From Thioalkalivibrio sp. HK1 (GTDB taxonomy: Bacteria > Pseudomonadota > Gammaproteobacteria > HK1): a DNA stretch of 55,265 nucleotides. The stretch is taken from assembly GCA_000583135.1 (NCBI GenBank), contig JFBG01000040.1, positions 1 through 55,265 on the forward strand, in the 5' to 3' direction. The notes below the pieces were generated by a model that was not told the origin of the DNA, made no database searches, and worked only from the letters and a program-made list of their open reading frames with translations. The stretch's first letter is position 1. Every line of letters begins with the position of its first letter. Made by a program: the position numbers and the translations under genes. Positions 1 through 8,539 of the stretch are shown in pieces.

Positions 1-55
1 GGGCCCTTTCGCACTTCGGGCCCCTTCGTACTTCGGGCTCATCGAGCCTCGGGCA
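1..55. repeat. Short degenerate tandem repeat at the window edge
   Basis: About two and a half copies of a 17-18 base unit of the form GGGCCCYTTCGNACTTC stand next to each other, and a GGGC word appears again just after. The repeat is cut by the window edge, so its full extent is unknown. No coding region is assigned to it. It lies upstream of the prepilin peptidase gene and could be the end of a longer intergenic repeat. Confidence 0.5.
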
Positions 56-178
56 CAATCGAAAAAAAAGCGCCGAGGGAGCCGTCAGACGCACTTGGCA
101 TCGCCGACGAGGAGACGACGATCGGGCGCTTGCCGCTTCGATCCTCCACCATCGAATTGTTTATGAGGCGCCCCCGAC

Positions 179-1012
179 TTGATCATCACGCTGCTGTTTG
201 TAGGGCTCATCGTCGGCAGTTTTCTCAATGTCGTCATCCATCGCCTGCCTCGCATGATCGACGGAATCTGGGAGATGGAAACGGCCGACGGTCGCAAGAT
301 CCCGATGAAGGCCGATTTCAATCTCGCCCGCCCTCGTTCTTTTTGCCCCGTTTGCCGGCATCGCATCGAAGCATTCGAGAACATCCCCCTGTTCAGCTAT
401 CTATGGCTGCGAGGACGCTGTTCCGGCGGCGGCTGTCGCATCTCCCCTCGCTATCCCTTGGTCGAGCTCGGCGGGGCGTTGATCGCCGTGGCTGCGGGAT
501 GGCATTTCGGGTTCGGGATCGAGGCTTTGGGGGCTTGTCTATTGGGCTGGGCCTTGCTTGCGGGGAGCGCGATCGATATCGAAACCGGCCTCCTGCCCGA
601 TACCATCACCCTGCCCCTGCTGTGGCTGGGGCTCGTATTCAACATCGGCGATACCTTCACCCCGCTCGCCGATGCGGTGATCGGGGCCATGCTCGGCTAT
701 CTCTCCTTGCGGATCATCTACCACATCTTCGAAATGGTAACCGGCAAGGAGGGAATGGGCTTCGGGGATTTCAAGTTGCTGGCGGCGTTGGGGGCATGGC
801 TCGGATGGCAATCCCTGGTCGGGATCGTCTTTCTCTCCTCCTTGATCGGTGGCGTCATCGCAGGAATCATCATCTTCAAAAGAGCCCCTTCGAGCCCACC
901 GACCGAGGTCTCCTTGCCCTTCGGACCCTGCCTCGCCTTGGCCGGGCTGCATACGCTTTATATCGGCGATCCCTTCGATCTCCTGATCCGATCGCTTGGG
1001 CTTCACCTTTGA
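179..1012 (+). CDS. pilD: Prepilin peptidase / N-methyltransferase (type IV leader peptidase, PilD-like)
   Basis: Inner-membrane aspartyl protease that cleaves and N-methylates type IV pilin-like leaders. The 277-residue product starts with a membrane helix containing the family GSFLNVVIHRLPRM motif (about residues 13-26). A cytoplasmic Cys-rich loop with CPVC follows, then several membrane helices. The two A24-family aspartates are visible in SAIDIETGLLPD and in GMGFGDFKLLAALGAWLG. The start is TTG, since no in-frame ATG precedes the first helix. The second half of the zinc-binding loop reads C-SGGG-C, so the pair is separated by four residues rather than the usual two. coaE follows closely, as in many Gammaproteobacteria, but pilB and pilC are not in the window. 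Confidence 0.9.
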   Translation: MIITLLFVGLIVGSFLNVVIHRLPRMIDGIWEMETADGRKIPMKADFNLARPRSFCPVCRHRIEAFENIPLFSYLWLRGRCSGGGCRISPRYPLVELGGALIAVAAGWHFGFGIEALGACLLGWALLAGSAIDIETGLLPDTITLPLLWLGLVFNIGDTFTPLADAVIGAMLGYLSLRIIYHIFEMVTGKEGMGFGDFKLLAALGAWLGWQSLVGIVFLSSLIGGVIAGIIIFKRAPSSPPTEVSLPFGPCLALAGLHTLYIGDPFDLLIRSLGLHL

Positions 1013-1106
1013 CCTCCCGCTCTCGACCAAGCCACCCATCGCTCATCGAGATTCTCAAACCGTGAGCCCCCCACCGACCGGTGAATCCGAACCCTCGAGA
1101 CGACCC

Positions 1107-1715
1107 ATGATCGTCGCCCTGACCGGGGGGATCGCTTCCGGCAAAAGCGCCGTTGCTAAACGCTTCGAGGCCTTGGGAGTGCCGGTGATCGATGCCGACG
1201 ATGTCGCAAGAGAAACGGTCGCACCGGGATCCCCCGCTCTGGCGGAGATCGTGCGGCGCTTCGGCGAGGATGCCCTCGACGGCGAAGGCAATCTGGATCG
1301 GGCGCGCATGCGAAAACGCATCTTCGATCACCCGAGCGATCGCCGGGCGCTCGAGTCCATCTTGCATCCCAAGATACGAAAGGCGATGCACGACTTCGCC
1401 GCTTCGAAAGCGGATTCGCCATACATCCTCTTCGCCATCCCCTTGCTGGTGGAAACCGGACAGGCCAAGGATATGGATCGGGTGATCGTCGTCGACGCCC
1501 CTCGCGCGCTGCGGGTGGAACGCGCCCGCTCGCGCGACGGCTCGAGCCTCGAGACCATCGAAGCCATCATCGATTCCCAAGCCGACCGGGAGAGCCTGCT
1601 GGCGGTGGCCGATATCGTGATCGAAAACTCCGGGGATATGAAAGACCTCGATACCTCGGTCGAGCAAGCGCATCGCAAGTGCCTTTGCTTGGCCCGAAAA
1701 CAAGATCGGGTCTGA
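1107..1715 (+). CDS. coaE: Dephospho-CoA kinase
   Basis: Last enzyme of coenzyme A synthesis: ATP phosphorylates the 3'-hydroxyl of dephospho-CoA in the cytosol. The P-loop GGIASGKS lies at residues 7-14, followed by DADDVARE and by the HPKIRKAM and PLLVETG segments typical of CoaE. The ATG at 1107 gives 202 residues, the normal family length. The frame stays open upstream to 996, overlapping pilD, but that would add a low-complexity tail in front of the P-loop. It probably forms an operon with the prepilin peptidase 94 bases upstream. Confidence 0.93.
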   Translation: MIVALTGGIASGKSAVAKRFEALGVPVIDADDVARETVAPGSPALAEIVRRFGEDALDGEGNLDRARMRKRIFDHPSDRRALESILHPKIRKAMHDFAASKADSPYILFAIPLLVETGQAKDMDRVIVVDAPRALRVERARSRDGSSLETIEAIIDSQADRESLLAVADIVIENSGDMKDLDTSVEQAHRKCLCLARKQDRV

Positions 1716-1948
1716 AAAACCTCGCCCCGGGATTCGCAATCCTTATCGCCCGAAACGAAACACTCGATCGCACCTGCTCGGCAATGCCCGAACGAGGCGG
1801 CGGTGTCGCTCATGAGCCGACCTTGCGCCACCCTCACCCGGGGATGGCAAGAAGACAATGTGGCGTTCGTCGGGATATCGAGCGGGCGCCATCCCCCTTA
1901 CGACGACGAATAAACGATCATGGCGCATCGATATGCCATGATCGACAA

Positions 1949-2322
1949 TCGATCTTCTCATCTCGGAGCTCGAGGATCATGGTGAGTTCCCCCACCTTGG
2001 ACTGAAGTTCCTTGATCTGCAGGTCCCTGCCGTCGCACTCACCGTCTTTCAAAGCCCCTAAAACCGCATAGTCCGCCTTCTTCAGCCAGCGACTGACATC
2101 GGCCGCGGGTTACATCGAAGCTTCGAGCCACCAGCTCGATGGACTCACCCCGGTCAACTCGTTTGACGGCCTCTTGCTTGCGCTTGGCCGTCATGCGCTT
2201 TCTGCGAGTCGAACCCGTTTTCTCATTCGTCTGAATGGTCATGGAACACCTCCGTTGTCCCATAAAATCAGGGTTGGGATCAGGTCTTAAATAGTGTCCC
2301 AAATAACCCTAGGGCGGGGGAG
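1949..2322 (-). mobile_element. Truncated IS remnant (5' end of an IS3-like element, copy 1)
   Basis: On the minus strand this stretch is nearly identical to the first ~375 bases of the element at 49724-51080. It has the same end (CTAGGGTTATTTGGGACACT), the same ATG of a small basic HTH-like OrfA (start at 2242; RRKRMTAKRKQEAVKRVDRG) and the same following text, until homology stops abruptly at 1949. OrfA is out of frame in the middle: after ARSFDVTRG the sense continues in another frame as SRWLKKADYAVLGALKD. Only the left end of the element survives, so it cannot move by itself. Flanking genes are intact. Confidence 0.85.
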
Positions 2323-2660
2323 GCGGCGGAGCCTTGGTCAACAACAGTGCTACGGGGGTGAGGTAGAAGTACGAAGTACGGGGGAGAGATATGAGGACGA
2401 CAAGCCTTCGTCTCATCTCCCCTCATACGCGATATGAAGATCCCCCGCTTTTTCGGGTAGGTCCGAGGACCGGACTTGCCAAGGAAGGGCTCGCAGAGGA
2501 TCAAAAAGCGTTCGAGCGCGCGCATTCCAAGCGCTATCGCTTTGGATGCTTTTTCAAAGGGCGAAGGATTCTTAGGTCAGAACGAGGGAGATTCATCGGC
2601 GACGGTGCGTTTGGCCGGGCCGGATTCGGATACCCCTTCCCCTCAAGGGTACGCCACACC
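2323..2660. other. Intergenic stretch between the IS remnant and the 3' end of nagZ
   Basis: No convincing gene is seen here. An imperfect hairpin can be drawn around 2388-2422 (ATGAGGACGA against TCGTCTCAT with one bulged G). It has no T-run and I assign it no function. The long open frame on the plus strand from 2391 is the antisense of nagZ. Confidence 0.5.
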
Positions 2661-3704
2661 TCAAAGCGAGAGCGAAGACTTCAGTTCTTCGAGCGCCGAT
2701 CGATAGGGGATGTTTTTTTCCAACGAGGCGGGATCGCTTGGCTTGGAGCCTTGCATTCGGGCGATGCGCGTGCTTCGCCGGGGGTGGGGTTCGAGATCGA
2801 GCCTGTCCAATACCCTCGCCGCCCCCGCCGGATCGTTGCAAATCAACGCCATATCGCAGCCGGCTTCCAACGCCGCCTCGGTGCGCGCAACATGATCTCC
2901 GAATCCGGTGACCCCTCCCATATCGAGATCGTCGCTGAAAACGGGGCCCTCGAAGCCCAATTCGTTGCGCAGGATATCGCCGATCCAATAACGCGAAAAA
3001 CCCGCCGGGGATTCATCCAATCGATCGAAGACGATATGAGCGGCCATCACCCCGGTGAGATCTCCCGATGCGATCAAACGCTCGAAAGGAAGGAGATCGC
3101 TCATGCGGATATCGCCCAAGGTGCGCCGATCGACCGGCAGATCTCGATGCGAATCCTCCGCCACCCCCCCATGCCCCGGGAAATGCTTGCCGACCCCGGC
3201 CATACCCGCCTCCCTCATCCCCGCAAGAAAGGCGCGGGCGAGGACGCTCACGACCTCGGGGTCTCGATGAAAGGCGCGATCGCCGATCACCTGGCTCTTG
3301 CCGTGATCGATATCGAGTACCGGGGAGAAACTGAAATCGACCCCCGCCGCCCGCAGTTCCGCTGCCATCACCCGTCCGCCGGCTTGCGCCACCCGCCGCC
3401 CCTGCCCCCGATCGATGTCGTATCGCATCCCGTAATGAGCGGCGGCGGGCAATGTGCTGAAACCCTCTTTAAAACGCTGCACCCGCCCGCCTTCATGATC
3501 CACCCCGATGGGAAGCGGGGGTTGGCGAAGGGCATGAATCGCATCGCAAAGCATCCGCAGTTGAGGGCGGGAGCTGTAGTTGCGGCTAAAAAGGATGACC
3601 CCGCCGACCCCGGGATGGCGCAGCATCTCGGATTCGTCCTCGGCGAGGCGCTCGCCGACAAGACCCACCATCAAAGGACCGTAGGGTTGATCGATGGCAG
3701 CCAT
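2661..3704 (-). CDS. nagZ: Beta-N-acetylhexosaminidase (cell wall recycling)
   Basis: Cytosolic glycoside hydrolase family 3 enzyme that removes GlcNAc from anhydro-muropeptides during peptidoglycan recycling. The 347 residues carry GVDHEGGRVQRF (about 67-78), the mobile catalytic loop KHFPGHG (173-179) and the nucleophile region FSDDLDM (256-262). Length is normal for NagZ. The last ~40 residues (PHPRRSTRIARMQGSKPS onward) are a weakly conserved tail. It is the last gene of the minus-strand cell-wall cluster, 36 bases after lipB. That fits its role: rlpA, mltB and dacA upstream generate or trim the wall fragments that it processes. Confidence 0.95.
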   Translation of the reverse strand: MAAIDQPYGPLMVGLVGERLAEDESEMLRHPGVGGVILFSRNYSSRPQLRMLCDAIHALRQPPLPIGVDHEGGRVQRFKEGFSTLPAAAHYGMRYDIDRGQGRRVAQAGGRVMAAELRAAGVDFSFSPVLDIDHGKSQVIGDRAFHRDPEVVSVLARAFLAGMREAGMAGVGKHFPGHGGVAEDSHRDLPVDRRTLGDIRMSDLLPFERLIASGDLTGVMAAHIVFDRLDESPAGFSRYWIGDILRNELGFEGPVFSDDLDMGGVTGFGDHVARTEAALEAGCDMALICNDPAGAARVLDRLDLEPHPRRSTRIARMQGSKPSDPASLEKNIPYRSALEELKSSLSL

Positions 3705-3740
3705 CTTCGAAGATCGACCATTGCGTTCTAAAAAGGAATT

Positions 3741-4463
3741 CTAAAAAGGAGGCGATCCGAGGGCGCAAGGCAACTTCGCCGAGCCTTGCCTGATCTCCCG
3801 GCCCAACTGCGCGGCGAGGAAGCGAGCGAAATGCCGCTTCGTCTCATCGACACTCCACCCGACCCCGAGATCGACAAGACGCGTCACCCGAAGATCGGGA
3901 TATCCGCAAGGATCGATGCGAGAAAAAGGCTCGAGATCGGCATCGACATTGATCGCCACCCCGTGGGAAGTGCAATTCCGGCTCACCCGCAGCCCCACCG
4001 CCGCGATCTTGCTCTCCTCGACATAGACCCCCGGAGCCCCTAAGCGCCGCCGGGCTCGGATCGAAACCGATTCGAGCATATCGATCACCGCTTGCTCGAG
4101 GGATTCGACGATCCGGCGCACCCCCGAACCGGCGCGACGGAGATCGCAAAGGAGATAGGCGACCAATTGACCCGGGCCGTGCCATGTCGTTTGCCCTCCC
4201 CGATCGGATTGAATCACGGGAATATCCCCGGGAGCCAAAAGATGCCTCGAAGAGGCGGCGCGGCCGAGAGTGAATACCGAGGGATGCTCGAGCAGCCATA
4301 GTTCATCCGCCGAATCGGCATCCCTTCCTTCGTTGAAAGCGCGCATCGCCTTCCAAGCAACGCCGTAGGGTATGCATCCGAGGGTTCGCACGATCAACGG
4401 CGAAGAGGCGGGGCTTTTCCCGGGTGATCCCGGTCTTTGTCTTGCCTTTTCGATCGGAGACAT
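3741..4463 (-). CDS. lipB: Octanoyl-[acyl-carrier-protein]:protein N-octanoyltransferase
   Basis: Transfers octanoyl groups from ACP to the lipoyl domains of 2-oxoacid dehydrogenases and the glycine cleavage H protein, the first step of lipoate synthesis. With the ATG at 4463 the product is 240 residues. The family signature RGGQTTWHGPGQL is at 88-100, the catalytic Lys in SKIAAVGLRV at 152, and the acyl-accepting Cys in DPCGY at 186. The same frame stays open much further upstream, but that part is antisense to dacA. The usual partner lipA is not next to it, so lipoyl synthase must be encoded elsewhere. Confidence 0.95.
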   Translation of the reverse strand: MSPIEKARQRPGSPGKSPASSPLIVRTLGCIPYGVAWKAMRAFNEGRDADSADELWLLEHPSVFTLGRAASSRHLLAPGDIPVIQSDRGGQTTWHGPGQLVAYLLCDLRRAGSGVRRIVESLEQAVIDMLESVSIRARRRLGAPGVYVEESKIAAVGLRVSRNCTSHGVAINVDADLEPFSRIDPCGYPDLRVTRLVDLGVGWSVDETKRHFARFLAAQLGREIRQGSAKLPCALGSPPF

Positions 4464-4525
4464 CGCTCGCTCCTCGATTCCGACCCTTGTCTTGGACCCT
4501 CGACGAAGACCTCGGGGTTCGACAC

Positions 4526-5731
4526 CTATTGAATCAGAAGCAATATCTGGTCTTTGGCCACTTGCCATAGATTGCCCCGAGCGATATCTTGCAAGGCGAT
4601 CAACGGGCGCTCGGCCACGATATTTTCTTGGTGGGAGATCCGTATCAAGCCTTGGATCTCGTCCGCTTTCACCGGGGCCGATATACGAACCAGATCCGTT
4701 TTCACGCCGATGCGACCATGCTCCCCGCGAGGCAAGGTGATATGGAGATCCTCCTTGATGCCGAGCGGCACCTTGTCGCTCTCTCCCTTCCAGATGCGGG
4801 CATCGACCAACTCCTGGCCTGCGCTGTAAAGCAGACGAGTTTCGTAGAATTCGAATCCGTAATCGAGCAATGCCTTGGCGAAACGCCGTCGATCCGCGTT
4901 CGATTTCGCGCCCAACACCGATACCACCAATCTCATCCCCTCGCGCTCGGCCGATGCCACGAGGCAAAAGAGAGCGGCATCCGTGTAGCCGGTTTTCAAT
5001 CCATCGACGGAAGGGTCGAGACCCAACAAAGGATTTCGATTGGGCTGAACGATGCCGCCGTATTCGTATTCGCGAATCGCATGCCACGGGTAATAATCGG
5101 GAAAATCGCGAACCAGCGCGGAAGCGAGAAATGCCGTATCTCGGGCCGTGGAATATTGATCCGTTTCGGAAAGACCCGAGGCGTTGGTGAAATGACTCCT
5201 CGTCATCCCCAAACGAGCGGCATGGCGATTCATCAGGACCGCAAACGACTTCTCGTCTCCGGATATGAATTCGGCAAGCGCCACCGCTGCATCGTTGCCC
5301 GACTGAATGATCAGCCCTTTGAGCAAAGCCTCGACGGAAACCAAGGTATCGGCTTCCAAGAACATGCGCGAACCCGTCATCCGACGGGCATTCCAACTCA
5401 CCGGGACTTGGGTTTCGAGATTGAATTTCCCCCTTGCCATCTCGGCAAAAACCACATAGCTCGTCAGCATCTTGGTCAGGCTCGCCGGGGCATGCTTCTC
5501 GTCGGCATGGCTTTGAACCAACATCTGACCGGAATTGGCATCCATCAAATACCACGCGCGAGCATCGACTTGGGGGGGAGCCGGAACGGCGGCATCGGCG
5601 TTCGAAAGGGGATGGAGGGATAAGAGTCCCCCGGCGATCACCGACGTTGCAATAAACAGGATCGAGCGCATCGACCGAGCGACGAATGCTTTGCATCGAT
5701 CGAAGATAAAAAACGGGATTCGGATAGGCAT
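4526..5731 (-). CDS. dacA: D-alanyl-D-alanine carboxypeptidase (PBP5/6 type)
   Basis: Periplasmic penicillin-binding protein that removes the terminal D-Ala from peptidoglycan pentapeptides. The three active-site motifs are intact: SLTK (84-87), SGN (144-146) and KTG (246-248). A hydrophobic signal segment (about residues 22-40) precedes the mature part. The C-terminal PBP5-type beta domain follows, ending in a short amphipathic-looking stretch that may be the membrane anchor. The ATG at 5731 has GAAGGA upstream at rather long spacing; ATG 5671 would give a more compact signal peptide. It lies between rlpA and lipB, as in Pseudomonas-like clusters. Confidence 0.95.
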   Translation of the reverse strand: MPIRIPFFIFDRCKAFVARSMRSILFIATSVIAGGLLSLHPLSNADAAVPAPPQVDARAWYLMDANSGQMLVQSHADEKHAPASLTKMLTSYVVFAEMARGKFNLETQVPVSWNARRMTGSRMFLEADTLVSVEALLKGLIIQSGNDAAVALAEFISGDEKSFAVLMNRHAARLGMTRSHFTNASGLSETDQYSTARDTAFLASALVRDFPDYYPWHAIREYEYGGIVQPNRNPLLGLDPSVDGLKTGYTDAALFCLVASAEREGMRLVVSVLGAKSNADRRRFAKALLDYGFEFYETRLLYSAGQELVDARIWKGESDKVPLGIKEDLHITLPRGEHGRIGVKTDLVRISAPVKADEIQGLIRISHQENIVAERPLIALQDIARGNLWQVAKDQILLLIQ

Positions 5732-5856
5732 GAGCCGATATATCCTTCGCTATGCTTTTATTGGGGATTTCAAAATTCCCGGCACCGAGTCGGTGTAGAT
5801 CCGGTGCCCGCCGAAGCATCGACGATACTTTATCGATATTTTCGCCGATATCTTCG

Positions 5857-7467
5857 TTATTCGGAAACGATCAGGGGTGCGCCCAAGCCGAGCGAATCGA
5901 GACTGTCGGCAACCTCCATCGCCGTTCCTTTCGAAGGCAAAGGCCCCACCCGCACTCGGTAATAAATCTGTCCCCGATGGCGAAAATCCTTTATCTGCAC
6001 CGACTCCACCGACATCTCGATCAGACGGTCTCGTAGACGAGTGGCATTCGACTGCCTACGAAAAGATGCGAGCTGGAGAAAGACATTTCTTACAGCCTCT
6101 TTCGGCGATGAGTCGATTTTCTCTGCCGCTTCCGCCATCTCAGGCTTCTCGGTCGATGCCTTCGATATTCCCTGCTTCGAAGATCGGCGAGGCGAAGGTG
6201 GATTGGATGCGATTGCGGATGCGGATGCGGATGCCGCAGGTGCTGCCGTTGCAGATGTGGATGCCGCAAGTGTGGATGCTGCGGGTGTGGATGCTGCGGG
6301 TGCGGGTGTTGCAGATGCCGATGCCGCAGATGTAGATGCTGCGGGTACGGATGTTGCAGATGCCGATGCCGCAGATGTAGATGCCGCAGGTGCGGTCGTT
6401 GCCGATGCCGATGCCGCAGATGCGGGTGCTGCGGATGCGGGTGCTGCGGATGCGGATATTGCCGCCGATGCCGACGTTGCAGATGCGATTGTTACCGGTG
6501 CGGTCGGCGGCGGCAGGGTCTCCTTTCGGATCACCGCCGACGACGAGGGGGAAGGGGCGGTTTTCGTGGAGACACTCGGCGAAGACACGGAGGCGGGAGC
6601 GGGCTTCGGGGTGGCTTTGGCGGGGGAGATGACGGATTTCAAAGCGGCTTTCGAAGCGGAAATGATGGCGGATAGCGCAGCGCCCACCCCGGTGGCGGGC
6701 TTGGATGCCTTGGGCTTGGATGCCGTAGCCGTCGACGCCACCATCGACTCATCCATCGACTCCTTCTTCTTCGATGCCAAAATCGTCGCCGGCTCATCCG
6801 GGGATCGACTCGGCGGGGGGTCGTCTTCGGGGGTTTGAACCCGGATCTCGACCAACCCCGTGCCCTTTTTCGCAATGCCGAGCTTGACCGCCGCGGCGTA
6901 GGAAAGATCGATGATCCGATCCGGATAGAAGGGCCCGCGGTCGTTGACCCTGACCACGATCTTCTTGCCGGTCTCGATATCCTGCACCGAGACATAAGAG
7001 GGCAGGGGCAGCGTTTTATGCGCCGCGGTCATCTTCCACGCATCGTAGATCTCCCCGCTGGAGGTGCGTCGGCCATGAAACTTGCTGCCGTACCAAGAGG
7101 CGATTCCGCTTTCGACGAAGCCCGTGGCATCCTCGAGCGGGTAATAGCGCCGATTGTCGATTTCATAAGAGACCGGATTGCCATAAGGGCTTTTCGGCTC
7201 GGCCCGCACCACGGCATCGGGAATATCCTCGACATCGATGCCCGGATTCGAAGGGACACCGTCGACCGCAGTTGGGGTCTGAGAAATCGGAGAAGTCGAA
7301 TGAGTCGGGGGAGCCGGGGCTGTCGGCAGTTTGGGGGCCGAGGTGCAACCGCCGAGCAGGCAAAGCACCAAAAGCGCCGCCAAGATGCGCACCCGTGGAT
7401 AGCCACGATCGCGAAGATCGAGCACGCTTGGACCGATTCGTCGACTAACCGGATGCGATACGTTCAC
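5857..7467 (-). CDS. rlpA: RlpA-family septal ring lytic transglycosylase lipoprotein with SPOR domain and a long Ala/Ser repeat linker
   Basis: Outer-membrane lipoprotein that cleaves denuded glycan strands at the septum. A lipobox (LLGGC) puts the lipidated Cys at about residue 41. The RlpA double-psi beta-barrel follows (about 115-200: GIASWYGSKFHGRRTSSGE, RVNDRGPFYPDRIIDLSYAAA). Next comes a ~230-residue linker made mainly of Ala, Ser, Thr and Pro, and finally a SPOR domain (about 455-535) that binds denuded glycan. The GTG start at 7467 has GGAG seven bases upstream and overlaps the 3' end of mltB by 23 bases. At 536 residues it is far longer than typical RlpA (about 350), because of the linker. 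Confidence 0.92.
   Translation of the reverse strand: MNVSHPVSRRIGPSVLDLRDRGYPRVRILAALLVLCLLGGCTSAPKLPTAPAPPTHSTSPISQTPTAVDGVPSNPGIDVEDIPDAVVRAEPKSPYGNPVSYEIDNRRYYPLEDATGFVESGIASWYGSKFHGRRTSSGEIYDAWKMTAAHKTLPLPSYVSVQDIETGKKIVVRVNDRGPFYPDRIIDLSYAAAVKLGIAKKGTGLVEIRVQTPEDDPPPSRSPDEPATILASKKKESMDESMVASTATASKPKASKPATGVGAALSAIISASKAALKSVISPAKATPKPAPASVSSPSVSTKTAPSPSSSAVIRKETLPPPTAPVTIASATSASAAISASAAPASAAPASAASASATTAPAASTSAASASATSVPAASTSAASASATPAPAASTPAASTLAASTSATAAPAASASASAIASNPPSPRRSSKQGISKASTEKPEMAEAAEKIDSSPKEAVRNVFLQLASFRRQSNATRLRDRLIEMSVESVQIKDFRHRGQIYYRVRVGPLPSKGTAMEVADSLDSLGLGAPLIVSE
6215..6480. repeat. Low-complexity repeat inside rlpA, including a 45-base tandem unit
   Basis: The plus strand is built from GATGC/GCAGATG/GTTGCAGATGCC words. 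Two adjacent copies of a 45-base unit are nearly identical at 6308-6352 and 6353-6397. In the RlpA protein this is a 15-residue unit of the type SVPAASTSAASASAT. It lies entirely in the disordered linker and keeps the reading frame, so copy-number change would alter linker length without breaking the gene. Confidence 0.8.
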
Positions 7468-8491
7468 GAATCATCTCCGATAGCTGAAAGATCGCGAGGG
7501 CATAGAGCCGGCTGTGGTTATAGCGGGTGATGGTGTAGAAGTTATCGAAGCCGAGCCAGTATTCAAGGCCGCCTCGCACTTCGAACTCGAGCAAGGCCGC
7601 AAGGGCCTTTGGGTTTTCGTACCGCAAGGCACCGTCTTGCCCCGCCAACGAAACCCCCTGCTCTTCGATCGACGCCACCGTCATGCTCGGCTTGATTCCT
7701 TTGGCGATGATCGCTTGAAAAGCGTCCCCTTCCACCCTCGCTTCGATGGCGATCGGCGCTTTCGCACTCCAACCGTGCTCGGCGAGGTAGTTGGCAACGC
7801 TGCCGATCGCATCCGCCCATGAGTTCACGAGATCGCGATGGCCGTCCTCGTCGAAATCGACCGCATAGTGGCGATAACTGCTGGGGATGAATTGCGGGAT
7901 ACCGATCGCCCCGGCGTAGGAGCCCTTGATCTCGAGAAGATCGATCCTCTCCTCGCAGGCAAGGAGAAAAAGGGATTCGAGTTCGGAGCGAAAGAAATCG
8001 GAGCGCCGAGGATTTCGGTAACGAAAGCCCAAAGTGGCCAGCGAATCGAGCACCCGATGGCTGCCTCGATTCGCACCGTAAGCGCTCTCGATGCCGATGA
8101 TCGCGGTGATGATTTCCGCCGGCACCCCGAAGCGTGCATCGGCCTGCGCCAATAACCGGGCGTGCTTGCGAGCGAATTTCACTCCCTTTTCGACCCGGGA
8201 TCCGGTCACGAGCAGCCGACGATAACGATGCCACGGCATGCTCTCGGCGGGCTGCTGGATGCTCTTCAACACCGAATCGCTCACCCGAGCCGCCGATAGA
8301 ATGCGGCGAGTTCGCTCCTCGTCGACGCAGCGCTCGCTCGATAGGCGCATCACGAAGGGCTCGATCTCGGTGCGAATATCCAAGGCTTGGGCGCGCGCAT
8401 CGATGGCCGCGAAAACCAAGCAAACCATCGCGATCAAGGCCGCAGGCTTTGCCTGAATGCCACCTGACAATCGACGATTCGATCCGAGCAC
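7445..8491 (-). CDS. mltB: Membrane-bound lytic murein transglycosylase B
   Basis: Lytic transglycosylase that cuts glycan strands to form anhydro-muropeptides. The catalytic Glu is in TAIIGIESAYG (about residue 135), followed by GSYAGAIGIPQFIPSSYRHYAVDFD and NSWADAIGSVANYLAEHGW, all diagnostic of MltB. I choose the GTG at 8491 because GAAAGGAA sits at good spacing upstream and it yields a clean signal peptide (AALIAMVCLVFAAIDARA). The ATG at 8536 has no such site. No lipobox Cys is obvious, so it may be a soluble periplasmic form. It is in the rodA-mltB-rlpA operon. Confidence 0.93.
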   Translation of the reverse strand: MLGSNRRLSGGIQAKPAALIAMVCLVFAAIDARAQALDIRTEIEPFVMRLSSERCVDEERTRRILSAARVSDSVLKSIQQPAESMPWHRYRRLLVTGSRVEKGVKFARKHARLLAQADARFGVPAEIITAIIGIESAYGANRGSHRVLDSLATLGFRYRNPRRSDFFRSELESLFLLACEERIDLLEIKGSYAGAIGIPQFIPSSYRHYAVDFDEDGHRDLVNSWADAIGSVANYLAEHGWSAKAPIAIEARVEGDAFQAIIAKGIKPSMTVASIEEQGVSLAGQDGALRYENPKALAALLEFEVRGGLEYWLGFDNFYTITRYNHSRLYALAIFQLSEMIRERIASG

Positions 8492-8539
8492 CTTAGATTT
8501 CCTTTCGTTCGATCGACATCGATGCAATCTCGACATCGA

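Noticed and set aside
1716..1948. Short open frames on both strands after coaE
   Set aside because: They have no ribosome sites or conserved features and end in the IS remnant.
4464..5819. Upstream extension of the lipB frame to 692 codons
   Set aside because: The part before the ATG at 4463 is another frame of dacA; LipB homology starts only after 4463.
6215..6480. Possible CRISPR-like array
   Set aside because: Repeats have no spacers of constant length and lie inside a coding linker.
6041..6838. Long plus-strand open frame rich in Ala/Asp (ADADAADVDAAG) opposite rlpA
   Set aside because: It is the mirror of the RlpA repeat linker; the minus frame has lipobox, RlpA and SPOR domains and a good ribosome site, while this one has no recognisable domain.
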